DNA from: Rhodobacteraceae bacterium UBA3087
GTDB lineage: Bacteria > Pseudomonadota > Alphaproteobacteria > Rhodobacterales > Rhodobacteraceae
DNA: 5,379 nucleotides
Assembly: GCA_002367285.1 (NCBI GenBank)
Contig: DFBF01000244.1
Span: forward strand, 1-5,379
Direction: 5' to 3'
Every line of letters begins with the position of its first letter. Position 1 is the stretch's first letter. Below, piece after piece: positions 1 to 5,379 of this stretch. The position numbers and the translations under genes are program-made. The notes below the pieces were generated by a model. That model searched no databases and was not told the origin of the DNA. It saw only the letters and a list, made by a program, of their open reading frames with translations.

Positions 1-831
1 CAGCCAGGGGGCGGTCGCACGGGCGACGCCGCCGACCAGATAGATGCCGCCAAAGGGCAGATGGATCAGGGCCAGGTTGCCAGCCACGGTGCCCAGCGTG
101 CGGATGAAAAACCGCAGGGTTTCATGGGCCAGCGCATCGCCTGCGTCCGCCGCAGCCATGATGTCGGCGGCGCTTTTCTTTCGCGGGGTGCCCGCGCGGG
201 TGGACAGCCACAGGTGAACCCGTTCCAGGCCCCGGCCCGACAGCACGTCTTCGATGGCCGGGAACCCATGCGCGGTTTCGACGAATTGCAGCAGGGCCAA
301 TTCGTCCGCAGTGCGGATCGGCACATTTGCATGGCCTGCTTCGGCAGGGGGCACAAGGCGCCCGGCGTTGGTCTGATAGACCGGGGCGCAGTTGAAGCCG
401 GTGCCGATGCCAATGACCAGCATGGCAGCATCGGCGGCGGCGGGCTGGCCCGAAATCACGGTGCGCAGACTGTCACCGTTGAGGTGGCCCAGCGCGTGGC
501 CCTGCGCTTGCAGATCATTCAGGATGGCCACGGTTTCGGCCTTGGCGGCGCGCGCCAGGGTTTCGGGGGTGATGCGCCAGTTCAGATTGGTCAGCTCGGC
601 GACCCCATCGCGCACGGGGCCCGCAGCGGCGACACAGGCACCGGCGCAGTCGGGGTTGCCTTCCTGATCCAGATACTCGTGCAGCACGGTTTCCAGCCCC
701 GGATAGTCGCGGTTGCGAAAGCGGCGGATCGTGTCGGGCAGCAAGTCACCGCCGCGTGCCAGCGCCACGCGGGTGTTGGTGCCGCCAATATCAGCCAGCA
801 GGGAATAAGTGTTTGCAGGGGGCTGTGTCAT
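1..831 (-). CDS. glk: Glucokinase (bacterial Glk family), C-terminus cut by the window edge
   Basis: Phosphorylates free glucose with ATP to glucose-6-phosphate in the cytoplasm. The 277 visible codons are open to the left edge; E. coli Glk has 321 residues, so roughly 40-50 are probably missing. Seen from the ATG at 831: an N-terminal phosphate-binding motif DIGGTNTR (residues 14-21), LND with the likely catalytic base Asp106, GIGTGFN (141-147), the glucose-binding EAGH segment (Glu164, His167), EDVLSGRGLERV (194-205; Glu194 matches the second sugar-contacting Glu of E. coli Glk), and GGIYLVGG (261-268) near the break. These match the Glk family rather than ROK kinases: the ROK zinc-binding CxCGxxGC motif is absent. 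The start overlaps the upstream hydrolase stop as ATGA and has only a weak Shine-Dalgarno (ACGGA, 3 bases away), so translation is probably coupled. Its role next to a glycoside hydrolase is to trap the released glucose. Confidence is high for family and frame. Confidence 0.95.
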   Translation of the reverse strand, partial: MTQPPANTYSLLADIGGTNTRVALARGGDLLPDTIRRFRNRDYPGLETVLHEYLDQEGNPDCAGACVAAAGPVRDGVAELTNLNWRITPETLARAAKAETVAILNDLQAQGHALGHLNGDSLRTVISGQPAAADAAMLVIGIGTGFNCAPVYQTNAGRLVPPAEAGHANVPIRTADELALLQFVETAHGFPAIEDVLSGRGLERVHLWLSTRAGTPRKKSAADIMAAADAGDALAHETLRFFIRTLGTVAGNLALIHLPFGGIYLVGGVARATAPWL

Positions 832-2144
832 GTGTCCGTTAGCGCTACCTTCAGCGCTTCATAGGATGCCTTGGGGGTGCGCTGCAAGGTGTCAAAGTCA
901 ACATGCACCAAACCAAAGCGTTTGTCATAGCCCAGGGCCCATTCGTAATTGTCCATCAGCGACCAGATGAAATAGCCTTTGACGGGCACGCCTTCGGCCA
1001 TGGCCTGACGCAGGCTGGCGATATGGGCGTTCAGATAGTCGATCCTGGCCTGATCAGGCACGCCGGGCCGATCCGCGTTCGCCATGCCGTTTTCGGTGAC
1101 ATAAAGCGGCAGGTCGCCGGTATAGTCGCGCGCGGTGCGGGTCAGGAAATGATGCAAGCCGTCTGGATAGATCTCCCAACCCATTTCGGTCTTGGGCAGG
1201 GGGCCGGGGCAGTCGCGCAGCGCAGGCCAGGGCGTGTCGGCGGGGCCGATGATCTTGCGGGTGTAATAATTCAAACCGCACCAATCGACCGGCTGGCGGA
1301 TGGTGGGGAAATCGTCCTGCCACTTGTCTGGCAGATGTGGCTCGAGCCCCGCCAGCACTTCGTCTGGATAGGCCCCGTGAAAGAGGCCGCCCAGGAAGAA
1401 CCGGTTATAGATCGCGTCATAGGTGGCGGTGGCGCGGGCGGCCTCGGGGCTGTCATCGACGGGCTGGGCATATTCGAAATTGCACACAGCACCCAGATTG
1501 CCCATGCCTTGGTCGCGCATCACTTCGATCGCGCGCCCGTGGGCCAGCAACACATGGTGCATGGCGCGTGCGGTGGCGCGGATGTCGCGCAGACCCGGCG
1601 CGTGGTGGCCTTCGAAATGAGACGCCCAGCTGACACACCAGGGTTCGTTGATGGGGGCGGCCGACCAGACCCGTTCACCGATCCGCTCCGTGATTATGCG
1701 GGTATAGTCGGCAAACCAATTGGCAATATCGCGGTTGCGCCAGCCGCCCAGATCGGCCAGCGCACTGGGCAGTTCCCAGTGATACAACGTCAGCGCCGGT
1801 TTCACGCCGCGTTCCAGCAGCCCGTCAACCAGACGGTCATAGAAATCCAGCCCCTGTGGGTTTGGCGTGCCGCGCCCCTCGGGCAGCACCCGCGCCCAGC
1901 TGGTGGAAAAACGATAGACGTCAAAACCCGCATTCGCGATCAGATCCAGGTCCTCGTCCATCCGGTGGTAATGGTCGCAGGCCACCTGGCCGTGGGCGGC
2001 GTTCACGACGTTGCCGGGTGTGGCGGCAAAACTGTCCCAATGGGTTGGGCCCGCGCCACCAAAGCCGTGTCCTTCGATCTGATAGGCCGAGGTCGCCACC
2101 CCAAACAGGAAGTCGTCGGGGAAATCTGCGCGGGTGAAATCCAT
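828..2144 (-). CDS. bglA: GH1 family beta-glucosidase (or related beta-glycosidase)
   Basis: Intracellular retaining glycoside hydrolase of family 1, expected to cleave a terminal beta-linked glucose or related sugar. It has 438 residues from the ATG at 2144, close to the usual 440-480. Visible GH1 landmarks (numbered from that ATG): FLFGVATSAYQIEG at the N-terminus with Gln22 and Glu24, HW at 122-123, the acid/base Glu167 in INEP, NYYT around 293-296, the nucleophile Glu351 in TENG, and Trp394, Glu401 and Trp402 in the FIWSLMDNYEW segment that lines the -1 subsite. No signal peptide is seen, so it is cytoplasmic. A GTG directly before the ATG (2147) is possible; the ATG is preferred because it lies 8 bases from a GAGGA ribosome site. 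It overlaps the repressor stop by one base and the glucokinase start by four. No active-site residue is missing. Family is certain; the exact substrate (cellobiose, aryl-glucoside, galactoside or other) cannot be read from sequence. The symbol is the conventional one for GH1 enzymes. Confidence 0.95.
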   Translation of the reverse strand: MDFTRADFPDDFLFGVATSAYQIEGHGFGGAGPTHWDSFAATPGNVVNAAHGQVACDHYHRMDEDLDLIANAGFDVYRFSTSWARVLPEGRGTPNPQGLDFYDRLVDGLLERGVKPALTLYHWELPSALADLGGWRNRDIANWFADYTRIITERIGERVWSAAPINEPWCVSWASHFEGHHAPGLRDIRATARAMHHVLLAHGRAIEVMRDQGMGNLGAVCNFEYAQPVDDSPEAARATATYDAIYNRFFLGGLFHGAYPDEVLAGLEPHLPDKWQDDFPTIRQPVDWCGLNYYTRKIIGPADTPWPALRDCPGPLPKTEMGWEIYPDGLHHFLTRTARDYTGDLPLYVTENGMANADRPGVPDQARIDYLNAHIASLRQAMAEGVPVKGYFIWSLMDNYEWALGYDKRFGLVHVDFDTLQRTPKASYEALKVALTDT

Positions 2145-3184
2145 CACGACCGTCCTCGCACAGGCGTGGGGGCAGGGCCGGTGGATTGTCCCAAGGTCAA
2201 TTCGGCTTCCAGCAAGACCTGACGTGGCCCCGTGCCGCCACGGATTATGTCCAACAGCACCTCGGCGGCGCGCCGCCCGGCCTGGCGCACGGAGCTGCGG
2301 GTTGCGGTATACAACGCAACCTCGGCGCCATTTCTGAAATAGCTGAGCTCATCGTCATGGGTGATCACCGAAATGTCGCGCCCCAGCGTCAGGCGGCGTT
2401 CTTCTGCCGCGCGGCGCACGCCGATTGTCGTGATCATCGAGGACACAAGAAACGCCGTCGGCGGGTCTGGCCGGGCCAGCAGGCTGCGTGCGGCCTCAAA
2501 CCCATAGGTTTCGGTCATTTCACCAGACAGCATCAGCGTCGGGTCCGGGGTCAGGCCCCGGTCCGCATGGGCGGCGTCAAAGCCGCACTGGCGGCGAATG
2601 GCAAAATCCATGTGGGCCAGCCCGTTGATCAGCGCAATGCGACGGTGGCCCAGGTCCAACAGGAACCTGGTGGCCCGCTCAAAGGCCTGGGTGTTGTTCA
2701 CATCCACCCAGGCATAATCTTCGGTCGAGTCCGAGCTGCGCCCATGCACGACAAAAGGCAGGCCGATCTGGTTCAACAGAGGGATGCGCGGATCGCCCCG
2801 GCGCGGGCCGTGCAGGATGATGCCATCGACATTTCTTTTGGCCTTGAAGGCGCGATAGGCCGCTTCCTCTTGATCATCGGTGACGACCGACAGCAACATG
2901 TCATGACCATTCTTCGAATAAATCTCCCCGGCCCCGGCAACAAAGTCGGCAAACACCGGGTTCACCATCTCGTGCTTTGCGCTGACGGGAATCACATGGC
3001 CAATGGCCTGCGTGCGCCCGGTTGCCAGACTGCGCGCGCGCATGTTCGGGGCATAGCCATGGACCTGCGCGGCGGCCTGTATGCGGATGCGCGTGGCTTC
3101 GCTGACTTCGGGATAGCCGTTCAAGGCCCGGCTGACCGTTGTTTGCGACAGGCTCAGAAGTTCCGACAGTTGTTTCAGGTTCAT
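2144..3184 (-). CDS. aglR: LacI-family transcriptional repressor, AglR-like
   Basis: DNA-binding sugar-responsive regulator of 346 residues, a normal length for the family. From the ATG at 3184: an N-terminal helix-turn-helix (about residues 2-23, recognition helix SQTTVSRALNG), the hinge helix with RSLATGRT (51-58), then a periplasmic-binding-protein-like effector domain from about IGHVIPV (61) to the C-terminus, including GIILHG (121-126), LGHRRIALING (178-188) and the late ISVITHDDE segment (271-279). The opening MNLKQLSELLSLSQTTVSRALNG strongly resembles AglR regulators beside alpha-glucoside transporters in rhizobia and rhodobacters (from memory, not searched). An alternative GTG at 3214 would add ten residues ahead of the HTH; it is rejected because LacI proteins normally begin right at the HTH and because those codons overlap an operator-like sequence. 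It lies divergent from aglE and is first in an overlapping run with the hydrolase and glucokinase. Likely a repressor of both arms and of itself. Family sure; symbol probable. Confidence 0.93.
   Translation of the reverse strand: MNLKQLSELLSLSQTTVSRALNGYPEVSEATRIRIQAAAQVHGYAPNMRARSLATGRTQAIGHVIPVSAKHEMVNPVFADFVAGAGEIYSKNGHDMLLSVVTDDQEEAAYRAFKAKRNVDGIILHGPRRGDPRIPLLNQIGLPFVVHGRSSDSTEDYAWVDVNNTQAFERATRFLLDLGHRRIALINGLAHMDFAIRRQCGFDAAHADRGLTPDPTLMLSGEMTETYGFEAARSLLARPDPPTAFLVSSMITTIGVRRAAEERRLTLGRDISVITHDDELSYFRNGAEVALYTATRSSVRQAGRRAAEVLLDIIRGGTGPRQVLLEAELTLGQSTGPAPTPVRGRS
2153..2157 (-). promoter_or_regulatory. Ribosome binding site for the GH1 gene
   Basis: On the minus strand this reads GAGGA, inside the 3' end of the repressor gene. 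It is 8 bases from the ATG at 2144 but only 5 from the adjoining GTG at 2147, which favours the ATG start. Having its own ribosome site means the hydrolase need not rely solely on re-initiation after the repressor stop. Confidence 0.6.
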
Positions 3185-3194
3185 GGCGGGCTTT

Positions 3195-3208
3195 TCAAAG
3201 CGGTTTGG
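3195..3208. promoter_or_regulatory. Degenerate LacI-type operator at the repressor gene (O2)
   Basis: The plus strand reads TCAAAGCGGTTTGG, matching the perfect palindrome at 3353-3366 at 12 of 14 bases in the same orientation; counting flanks, 16 of 20 bases agree. Five of the seven half-site pairs are self-complementary, with the central CG kept as in LacI-family operators. It lies 11-24 bases upstream of the repressor ATG and about 10 bases downstream of a candidate repressor -10, so a bound protein would block its own transcription. Binding is inferred. Confidence 0.6.
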
Positions 3209-3217
3209 GTGCACCTG

Positions 3218-3246
3218 ACCCTAACGCCCGCATGTCGCGGCGTCAA
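3218..3246 (-). promoter_or_regulatory. Candidate promoter of the repressor-hydrolase-glucokinase operon
   Basis: On the minus strand, TTGACG (3246-3241, five of six bases of the -35 consensus) is followed after 17 bases by TAGGGT (3223-3218, three of six of the -10 consensus). Predicted transcription start is near 3211, which would exclude the GTG at 3214 as start codon and leave a leader of about 27 bases before the ATG at 3184. The -10 is weak, so this is a consensus match only. Confidence 0.4.
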
Positions 3247-3315
3247 AAGGAGTTTGTTGGGTCGGCGTTGCAAACATGGGCGTTGGCCAGACCTGGCGCA
3301 CCTTAAGCGAGATCA

Positions 3316-3344
3316 TTGACAGGTCCGGGAAACTGCGCGATGTT
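3316..3344 (+). promoter_or_regulatory. aglE: Candidate promoter of the aglE transport operon
   Basis: A perfect -35 hexamer TTGACA (3316-3321) is followed after 17 bases by GATGTT (3339-3344), three of six of the -10 consensus. Predicted start is near 3351, about 85 bases ahead of the aglE ATG. The perfect palindrome at 3353-3366 begins 8 bases after the -10, a typical position for steric repression. The weak -10 keeps confidence moderate. Confidence 0.5.
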
Positions 3345-3352
3345 TTTGCTAT

Positions 3353-3366
3353 TCAAAGCGCTTTGA
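3353..3366. promoter_or_regulatory. Perfect 14-bp palindromic operator of LacI type (O1)
   Basis: TCAAAGCGCTTTGA is exactly its own reverse complement, with the central CG characteristic of LacI-family operators. It lies just downstream of the candidate aglE promoter and upstream of aglE, across from the divergently transcribed LacI-type gene. The simplest reading is the main operator of that regulator. The palindrome is seen directly; the binding partner is inferred from position and family. Confidence 0.8.
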
Positions 3367-3424
3367 GGCGGCTTGCCGACCTTGAAGTGTGGATTGTTTT
3401 GCGCGTCAGTTCCGGCGCCTTTCT

Positions 3425-3430
3425 GGGAGG
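3425..3430 (+). promoter_or_regulatory. aglE: Strong ribosome binding site for aglE
   Basis: GGGAGG lies 5 bases before the ATG at 3436. It decides the start: the frame is open further upstream to an ATG at 3373, but that would add 21 residues before an obvious signal peptide and has no comparable site. Confidence 0.8.
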
Positions 3431-3435
3431 ATATC

Positions 3436-4788
3436 ATGAAACACGTTCTTTATGCTGGCGTCGCCGCTCTGGCCTTGTCGACCGGGATGGCTGCAGCAGA
3501 CGGTCATCTGAAATTCGCCCCCGGTGAAGGCGATTTTACCTGGTCCAGCTTTGAGGCCTTGAAGGCGATGGATTTGGCCGGTGAAACCATCACCGTGCTG
3601 GGTCCTTGGCTTGGGCCGGACAAAGATCTGGTTGAAACCGTCATCGCCTATTTCGAAGCCGCGACCGGCGCGACCGTGGACTATTCGGGTTCGGACAGCT
3701 TTGAGCAGCAGATCGTGATCGATGCCGAAGCGGGCTCCCCCCCCAATATCGCAATTTTCCCGCAGCCGGGCCTGGCCGCTGACATGGCGGCCAAGGGGTT
3801 CTTGACGCCGCTGTCCGCCGGAACCGCCGACTGGACCCGCGAGAACTATGCCGCAGGGCAGTCCTGGGTCGATCTGGGCACCTATGCGGGCAAAGACGGC
3901 AGCGACGCGATGTACGGCTTTTTCTATAAGGTCGATGTAAAATCGCTGGTCTGGTACGTGCCGGAAAACTTCGAAGACGCAGGCTATGACGTGCCCGAAA
4001 CCATGGAAGATCTGAAAGCGCTGAGCGACCAGATCGTCGCCGATGGCGGCACGCCTTGGTGCATTGGTCTGGGATCTGGCGGCGCGACAGGCTGGCCGGC
4101 AACCGACTGGGTCGAAGACATGATGCTGCGCACGCAGACGCCTGCGGATTATGACGCCTGGGTCAGCAATGAGCTGCCGTTCAACGACCCGAAAGTCGTG
4201 GCGGCCATCGAAGAATTCGGAGCCTTCGCGCGCAATGACGCCTATGTGGCCGGGGGCGCCGGGGCCGTCGCCACAACTGATTTTCGCGACAGCCCGCAGG
4301 GCCTGTTTGCCTCGCCGCCACAGTGTTACATGCACCGTCAGGCCAGCTTCATCCCGTCCTTCTTCCCCGAAGGCACGGATGTGGGCGTGGACGCCGATTT
4401 CTTCTACTTCCCGGCCTATGCGGGCAAGGATCTGGGCCAACCGGTTCTGGGCGCGGGCACCGTCTTTGGTGTGACCAAAGATTCCAAAGGCGCACAGGCC
4501 TTCATGGAATTCCTGAAAACCCCCATCGCGCATGAAATCTGGATGGCGCAGACCGGGTTTCTGACGCCGCACAAGGGCGTGAACACAGCCGTGTTTACCG
4601 ACCCGACCGTTGCCAAGATGAACGACATCCTGCTGAACGCAGATACGTTCCGCTTTGACGGCTCTGACCTGATGCCCGGCGCGATTGGCGCTGGTGTGTT
4701 CTGGACCGGCATGGTCGATTATGCCGGTGGCAAGGACGCCACCGACGTCGCCAATTCGATCCAGGACACCTGGGACTCGATCAAGTAA
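3436..4788 (+). CDS. aglE: Periplasmic alpha-glucoside-binding protein of an ABC transporter (AglE-like)
   Basis: Captures sugar in the periplasm and delivers it to the membrane permeases. It has 450 residues, typical of the large family 1 extracellular solute-binding proteins (MalE-type fold). An N-terminal Sec signal peptide is clear: Lys2, a hydrophobic run to about residue 18, and a likely cut after AAA at 19-21. There is no lipobox cysteine, so it is probably free in the periplasm. Recognisable AglE-type segments: ITVLGPWLG (52-60), PPNIAIFPQPG (102-112), the PWCIG...GATGWPATDW stretch (207-225), PPQCYMHRQASF (294-305) and GAIGAGVFW (415-423). The only two cysteines of the mature protein, Cys209 and Cys297, could form a disulfide. 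Many Trp, Tyr and Phe residues suit stacking against sugar rings. It is divergent from the repressor and first in the transport operon. Ligands of relatives include trehalose, sucrose and maltose; the ligand here is not determined. Family very sure, AglE subgroup probable. Confidence 0.93.
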   Translation: MKHVLYAGVAALALSTGMAAADGHLKFAPGEGDFTWSSFEALKAMDLAGETITVLGPWLGPDKDLVETVIAYFEAATGATVDYSGSDSFEQQIVIDAEAGSPPNIAIFPQPGLAADMAAKGFLTPLSAGTADWTRENYAAGQSWVDLGTYAGKDGSDAMYGFFYKVDVKSLVWYVPENFEDAGYDVPETMEDLKALSDQIVADGGTPWCIGLGSGGATGWPATDWVEDMMLRTQTPADYDAWVSNELPFNDPKVVAAIEEFGAFARNDAYVAGGAGAVATTDFRDSPQGLFASPPQCYMHRQASFIPSFFPEGTDVGVDADFFYFPAYAGKDLGQPVLGAGTVFGVTKDSKGAQAFMEFLKTPIAHEIWMAQTGFLTPHKGVNTAVFTDPTVAKMNDILLNADTFRFDGSDLMPGAIGAGVFWTGMVDYAGGKDATDVANSIQDTWDSIK

Positions 4789-4802
4789 TCAGAGCATTGC
4801 CC

Positions 4803-4831
4803 CCAGCCCGGCGGCACATTCGCCGGGCTGG
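4803..4831 (+). terminator. Strong intercistronic hairpin between aglE and aglF
   Basis: An 11-bp perfect GC-rich stem (left arm 4803-4813, right arm 4821-4831) closes a 7-base loop, starting 14 bases after the aglE stop. The only nearby T run, TTTT at 4838-4841, is displaced by six bases, so it is a poor classical terminator. A partial terminator or a 3' barrier that stabilises aglE mRNA fits better, given that the transporter genes continue downstream. Confidence 0.65.
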
Positions 4832-4870
4832 ACCCGCTTTTCACACATCGTAAAACGCGACAGGCTGCGT

Positions 4871-4910
4871 GTCGGCGCAAGAGGGTGCAAGTGGGCGCAA
4901 ATGGGCGACG
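4871..4910 (+). repeat. Short degenerate 10-bp tandem repeat ahead of aglF
   Basis: Four successive 10-base units read GTCGGCGCAA, GAGGGTGCAA, GTGGGCGCAA and ATGGGCGACG. Relative to the third unit they match at 9, 8, 10 and 6 positions. The last unit runs into the aglF ribosome site. No function is known; it may be slippage-derived leader sequence. Confidence 0.5.
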
Positions 4911-4916
4911 GGGAGG
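4910..4916 (+). promoter_or_regulatory. aglF: Ribosome binding site for aglF
   Basis: GGGGAGG lies 5 bases before the ATG at 4922, the same spacing as for aglE. It favours this ATG over an in-frame ATG at 4901, which would place the ribosome site inside the coding region. Confidence 0.75.
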
Positions 4917-4921
4917 TCACC

Positions 4922-5379
4922 ATGGATCAACTGCTTATGGCCGTATCGACGATTGTCATCGGCGTGTTTGGCTGCGTTGCCTATTTCTTCTTTTCCAACA
5001 TCGCGCTGGACCGCATCTTTCCGCCCACAGGCGACCATGCGGGGCGCAATATCAATCGGGCGACGGCGATCCGGCCTTGGTTGTTTCTCTTTCCGGCGCT
5101 GGCGATCCTGGGGCTGTATCTGGTCTATCCGGTGATCTCGACCGCCTGGTTGTCGCTGAACAGCGCCGGCGGCGACGAATTTGTCGGACTGGCGAATTAC
5201 ACCTGGCTGGCACAGGATGCCAAGTTCCAGGAAAGCCTGGTGAACAACATGCTGTGGCTGGCGTTCGTGCCGGCGGCCTCGACGTTTTGCGGGCTTGTCG
5301 CCGCTGGCCTGACCGATCGCATCAAATGGGGCGCGACGGCGCAAAGCCTTATTTTCATGCCCATGGCGATCAGTTTTGT
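4922..5379 (+). CDS. aglF: ABC sugar transporter inner-membrane permease (AglF/MalF-type), truncated at the window edge
   Basis: First membrane subunit of the importer served by AglE. The visible 152 codons are open to the right edge; family members are commonly 290-340 residues, so about half is present. Hydrophobic segments: TM1 about residues 6-25 (IVIGVFGCVAYFFF), a basic cytoplasmic-like stretch to about 51, TM2 about 53-78 with the PWLFLFPALAILGLYLVYPVI pattern common to MalF-type permeases, a periplasmic stretch with GLANYTWL (89-96) that matches the family's FvGLdNY element, TM3 about 108-130, and the beginning of TM4 near 142. The extra TM1 before the canonical PxxxxxxxxxxYP segment is typical of AglF/MalF-like subunits. 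The EAA loop that contacts the ATPase lies beyond the window. It follows aglE by 133 bases in the same direction and is presumably co-transcribed, with the intervening hairpin lowering its expression. Permease assignment sure, AglF probable. Confidence 0.9.
   Translation, partial: MDQLLMAVSTIVIGVFGCVAYFFFSNIALDRIFPPTGDHAGRNINRATAIRPWLFLFPALAILGLYLVYPVISTAWLSLNSAGGDEFVGLANYTWLAQDAKFQESLVNNMLWLAFVPAASTFCGLVAAGLTDRIKWGATAQSLIFMPMAISF

Noticed and set aside
61..864. Plus-strand open frame of 267 codons antisense to glucokinase
   Set aside because: The opposite strand holds every Glk motif in one uninterrupted frame; this is a shadow.
914..924. Operator-like CAAAGCGTTTG inside the GH1 gene
   Set aside because: It is one base short in the centre and is explained by the conserved coding segment DKRFGLV of GH1 enzymes.
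903..2222. Long plus-strand open frame of 439 codons antisense to the GH1 gene
   Set aside because: The minus-strand frame carries an intact GH1 active site and gene overlaps; the plus-strand translation has no recognisable domain and is the usual antisense shadow in GC-rich DNA.
3252..3275. GTTTG...CAAAC inverted repeat between the two candidate promoters
   Set aside because: Five-base arms with a 14-base gap are expected by chance; it does not resemble the operator pair and no second regulator is seen.
2186..3319. Plus-strand open frame of 377 codons antisense to the repressor and control region
   Set aside because: It runs through a convincing LacI-family gene and the promoter region and shows no family features.
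4013..4024. Operator-like TGAAAGCGCTGA within aglE
   Set aside because: Only the AAAGCGCT core matches, the outer palindrome arms fail, and it lies deep in coding sequence encoding LKALS.
3406..4572. Long minus-strand open frame of 388 codons antisense to aglE
   Set aside because: The plus strand encodes a clear secreted binding protein with its own ribosome site; the antisense product is rich in Arg, Gly and His with no domain pattern.
4803..4841. Reading the hairpin as a full stop of the operon
   Set aside because: The T run is short and displaced from the stem, and a permease of the same transporter follows in the same direction without a clear new promoter.
4841..5344. Minus-strand open frame of 167 codons opposite the permease
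   Set aside because: The plus-strand frame has transmembrane segments, a family pattern and a strong ribosome site; the minus frame is Arg/Gln-rich and featureless.

Overview
The window looks like the core of an alpha-glucoside (agl) utilisation locus from an alphaproteobacterium, most likely a Rhodobacterales/Roseobacter-type organism. This rests on the high-GC codon use (third positions mostly G or C), the AglE/AglF-type transport proteins and the LacI-family regulator whose N-terminus resembles AglR of rhizobia and rhodobacters. The assignment comes from recognising families by eye; no database search was run.

Layout. Positions 1-3184 carry a leftward (minus-strand) set of three genes read in the order lacI-type repressor (3184-2144), GH1 glycoside hydrolase (2144-828) and glucokinase (831-1, running off the left edge). 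Each junction overlaps: the repressor stop and hydrolase start share one base (TGATG), and the hydrolase stop and glucokinase start share four (ATGA). Positions 3185-3435 are a divergent control region. Positions 3436-5379 carry the rightward transport operon: a periplasmic sugar-binding protein (aglE, complete), a 133-base gap with a strong hairpin and a short 10-base repeat, and the start of the first membrane permease (aglF), cut by the right edge. The rest of the transporter (a second permease, an ATPase and often a GH13 alpha-glucosidase) is expected beyond the right edge but is not seen.

How it works together (inference). AglE captures an oligosaccharide or glucoside in the periplasm, AglF and its unseen partners import it, intracellular hydrolases including the GH1 enzyme release glucose, and glucokinase makes glucose-6-phosphate. 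The LacI-type protein is probably the local repressor of both arms.

The most interesting signal is in the control region. A perfect 14-base palindrome (3353-3366) sits just downstream of a candidate aglE promoter. A degenerate copy (3195-3208, 12 of 14 bases identical) sits at almost the same place relative to a candidate repressor promoter on the other strand. The two centres are 158 bp apart, close to 15 helical turns, which suggests co-repression, autoregulation and possibly DNA looping. I see no evidence of a wholly new system: this is a recognisable catabolic locus with a well-defined but locally untested regulatory architecture.
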